Shown here in pieces: positions 62,471 to 64,000 of a stretch of 64,000 nucleotides of DNA. A program made the position numbers and the translations under genes. The DNA is from Cryobacterium gelidum. GTDB taxonomy: Bacteria; Actinomycetota; Actinomycetes; Actinomycetales; Microbacteriaceae. The notes under the pieces were generated by a model. The model was not told the DNA's origin, did not search any database, and worked only from the letters and a program-made list of their open reading frames with translations. How positions within the stretch are numbered: the first letter of the stretch is position 1; the number at the start of each line of letters is the position of its first letter. Where the stretch lies: positions 1-64,000 of the forward strand of contig NZ_SOHL01000005.1 of the NCBI RefSeq assembly GCF_004403985.1. The letters are read 5' to 3'.

Positions 62471-62510
62471 AGCACCGCGCCTATCGGCTTCGCGGAGCCG
62501 ATAGGCGCGG
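62471..62510 (-). terminator. 17-bp hairpin between the lipoprotein and polymerase genes
   Basis: CACCGCGCCTATCGGCT (62471-62487) and AGCCGATAGGCGCGGTG (62494-62510) form a perfect stem around TCGCGG. It is probably the terminator of the minus-strand lipoprotein gene, about 90 bases past its stop. Confidence 0.7.
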
Positions 62511-62587
62511 TGCCCTGCGGGAGATCGCGTCGGTTACGACGCGCTCGGCGCGGTGCCCTGCGGGAGATCGCGTCGGTTACGACGCGC
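62502..62587. repeat. 43-bp tandem duplication
   Basis: A 43-base unit at 62502-62544 is repeated at 62545-62587 with only the last base different. The first copy shares its left edge with the right arm of the hairpin. Confidence 0.85.
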
Positions 62588-62601
62588 TGGGCGTACCTTC
62601 G

Positions 62602-63102
62602 CTAGCCAGCGATCTTGTCTCCGTTCGGAGCGACCACCCACCAGACGCCGCCAACACCTTCCCCGGTGGTGTCACCGGCAGCAGCGTCGCCCGCCCAGTA
62701 ATAGAGGGGAAGTCCGTTGAGGGTGACCTGTTTGGTGCCGTCCGTGCGCGTGATGACACCGACCTTGCCGGTGACACCCGCGACGGTGGGCGTGTCGGAT
62801 TTGGCTACGACGGCTGGCCATTTGACCAAGCAGTCGCCCTCGCAGGTGCTCGCACCAGAGTCTGCAACGTCCTTGTCGAAGACATACAGGGTCATCCCCG
62901 CCGTATCAACGACGATCGTGCCGAGCGAACTGTCTGCGGTAGCGAGCGCCGGCTTGACCGCGGCCTCACTCGGCGCGCTGGACGAGCTCGACGTGTCGGC
63001 CGCCGGAGTCGTCGCTCCCTGCGAGCATCCGCTCAGCGCGAGAACGCTGAGCACGACCGCCCCGACGGCCGGCCCGACCTTGATCCATATTCTGCTGTTC
63101 AT
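62602..63102 (-). CDS. lipoprotein of the COG4315 (secreted repeat) family
   Basis: A 166-residue lipoprotein. The lipobox is LSGC (Cys26), followed by a Ser/Thr/Ala linker. Two family repeats follow: GMTLYVFDKD with a GDCLVKWPAV segment, and GLPLYYWAGD with TTGEGVGGVWWVV. Such proteins bind no known ligand. They may sit at the membrane in redox or stress contexts, but this is not established. Two Cys (STCEGDC) may form a disulfide. Confidence 0.82.
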   Translation of the reverse strand: MNSRIWIKVGPAVGAVVLSVLALSGCSQGATTPAADTSSSSSAPSEAAVKPALATADSSLGTIVVDTAGMTLYVFDKDVADSGASTCEGDCLVKWPAVVAKSDTPTVAGVTGKVGVITRTDGTKQVTLNGLPLYYWAGDAAAGDTTGEGVGGVWWVVAPNGDKIAG

Positions 63103-63120
63103 GATTGCTTCCTTCTCTCG

Positions 63121-63150
63121 GTGCTATTCGATGAAGTGCTATTCGATGAG
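63121..63150. repeat. 15-bp tandem repeat
   Basis: GTGCTATTCGATGAA (63121-63135) is followed by GTGCTATTCGATGAG, in the leader region of the lipoprotein gene. It may affect its expression. Confidence 0.75.
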
Positions 63151-63322
63151 GTGTTTTTGACGTTGTGGTTTTAACACGCTGTGGTGCGCAGTGCGGTGGT
63201 GCCAGATGGAGAACTCCTGGAGTTACCACGAGCTACAGCAGGGAATGGTTCAGCACTCCAGGTTGGGAGCCACACGGAGCACCAGTCCGCGTGGAATAGG
63301 CTGCTAGCCTGTGCGTGAAACC

Positions 63323-63913
63323 ATGGACATTATTCGATACAACGAGGTACGTGCCATCTCGGGGCGCAACGACGGCGGCCAGACCCGCGAGCTGGTTTCT
63401 TTCCCGGTAGGCGCGGCTGACTTTGACTGGCGAATCAGCATCGTTGATGTCATCGTCGCCGGCGATTTCTTCGTCTATCCGGGTGTGGAACGCATATTCG
63501 CCCTGGTCGAAGGTGAACTCCTGGTGTTGATAGTCGATGGTGTCGAGCACCCGATGGAGCAGTATCGTCAATTTCGCTTCTCCGGCGACAGCGTCACCAG
63601 CGCCACCCTGCCGGTCGGCGCAACGACAGGCCTCAACGTGATGGCAAGACGCGGAGAATACAAGGCCTACATCTCGATCATCGAGTTGTCCAAGAAGCGA
63701 TCCCAGCCCGTGTTCGGTGACCAATTTGCCATTCTGCTTCAGGGGAACGCGGCGGTCTCCGCGCCCGCTTCTAATGCCGCCGGTACAGGTCAGGGCGAGA
63801 TCGATACAGCGGAGCTGCACAAATTCGATACCGTCCGCGGCCATGATCCGGCACCGGAAGTTCTGGGGCGAGGATTCCTGGCCATGATCACGCTCGAGGC
63901 CGAATCCGCCTGA
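63323..63913 (+). CDS. HutD family protein
   Basis: A 196-residue bicupin-like protein. The HutD pattern is visible in GGQTRELVSFP, DFDWRISIVDV and the FFVYPGVER segment. HutD proteins accompany histidine utilisation genes in Proteobacteria, but no hut gene is in this window. ATG 63323 fits the family N-terminus better than the in-frame GTG at 63311. The 87 bases after it, to the window end, show nothing. Confidence 0.82.
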   Translation: MDIIRYNEVRAISGRNDGGQTRELVSFPVGAADFDWRISIVDVIVAGDFFVYPGVERIFALVEGELLVLIVDGVEHPMEQYRQFRFSGDSVTSATLPVGATTGLNVMARRGEYKAYISIIELSKKRSQPVFGDQFAILLQGNAAVSAPASNAAGTGQGEIDTAELHKFDTVRGHDPAPEVLGRGFLAMITLEAESA

Positions 63914-64000
63914 TCGGGGCCACCGTCGCCGTGGCGGCGCTGGTGTGTCCCTGCGACAGGATCAGCGTCTGGGGCCCGCGAGCCGGCTGGGGCGTTCGTG

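Overview
The window is GC-rich chromosomal DNA from an actinobacterium. The best guess is Microbacteriaceae (Cryobacterium or a relative), inferred from gene order and protein families: glnA1-glnE-glnA2 followed by panB, a PucR-type regulator beside fabD-fabH-acpP-fabF, homodimeric AceE, PAC2, DUF3043, DUF4191 and DUF3145 proteins, polyphosphate glucokinase, and a divergent MurT/GatD pair. Genus was not tested by any search.

Layout. 1-3.2 kb is a graveyard of insertion sequences (an IS3 element broken at both ends, an IS21-type end, an istB remnant, a possible Tn3-transposase scrap) around two exported cargo genes: a small HExxH protease and a lipoprotein. 3.2-6.3 kb is the ctaC-ctaD-ctaF cytochrome aa3 oxidase operon. 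6.5-21.5 kb holds erpA, an M20 peptidase, DUF3043, a phosphodiesterase, convergent parC and parE, a small zinc protein, murT-gatD, the primary sigma factor, an MFS transporter and a PAC2 protein. 21.6-30.6 kb holds pepA, lpdA, the E2 gene, a pseudokinase-like membrane protein, lipB, lipA and DUF4191. 30.6-42.7 kb holds RDD, glnA1, glnE, glnA2, panB, map, ppgK, the RNase P RNA, a zinc-ribbon coiled-coil protein, a Nif3 protein and a small unknown gene.

42.9-46.25 kb is bounded by an exact 44-bp duplication of the 3' half of a tRNA-Val gene. This looks like the scar of an integrated 3.3-kb element. It contains a secreted LVIVD-repeat/PA-domain protein, two tiny overlapping ORFs and two gene fragments, but no integrase. 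46.3-56.5 kb holds a peroxiredoxin, aceE, a FasR-like regulator, an amino acid permease and the fatty acid synthesis operon. 56.6-64 kb holds DUF3145, a HAD dehalogenase, a methyltransferase, a flavin oxidoreductase, a family-A DNA polymerase, a COG4315-type lipoprotein and a HutD-family protein.

Functionally, much of the window serves central metabolism. AceE, E2 and Lpd make up a pyruvate dehydrogenase complex, LipB and LipA supply its lipoyl cofactor, and its acetyl-CoA feeds FabD/FabH/AcpP/FabF. GlnA1, GlnA2 and the adenylyltransferase GlnE handle ammonium assimilation. The most unusual signals are the MurT/GatD pair (glutaminase cysteine and zinc-ribbon cysteines missing), the tRNA-flanked element, the pseudokinase and the protease/lipoprotein pair. 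No CRISPR array, prophage or complete defence system was seen.
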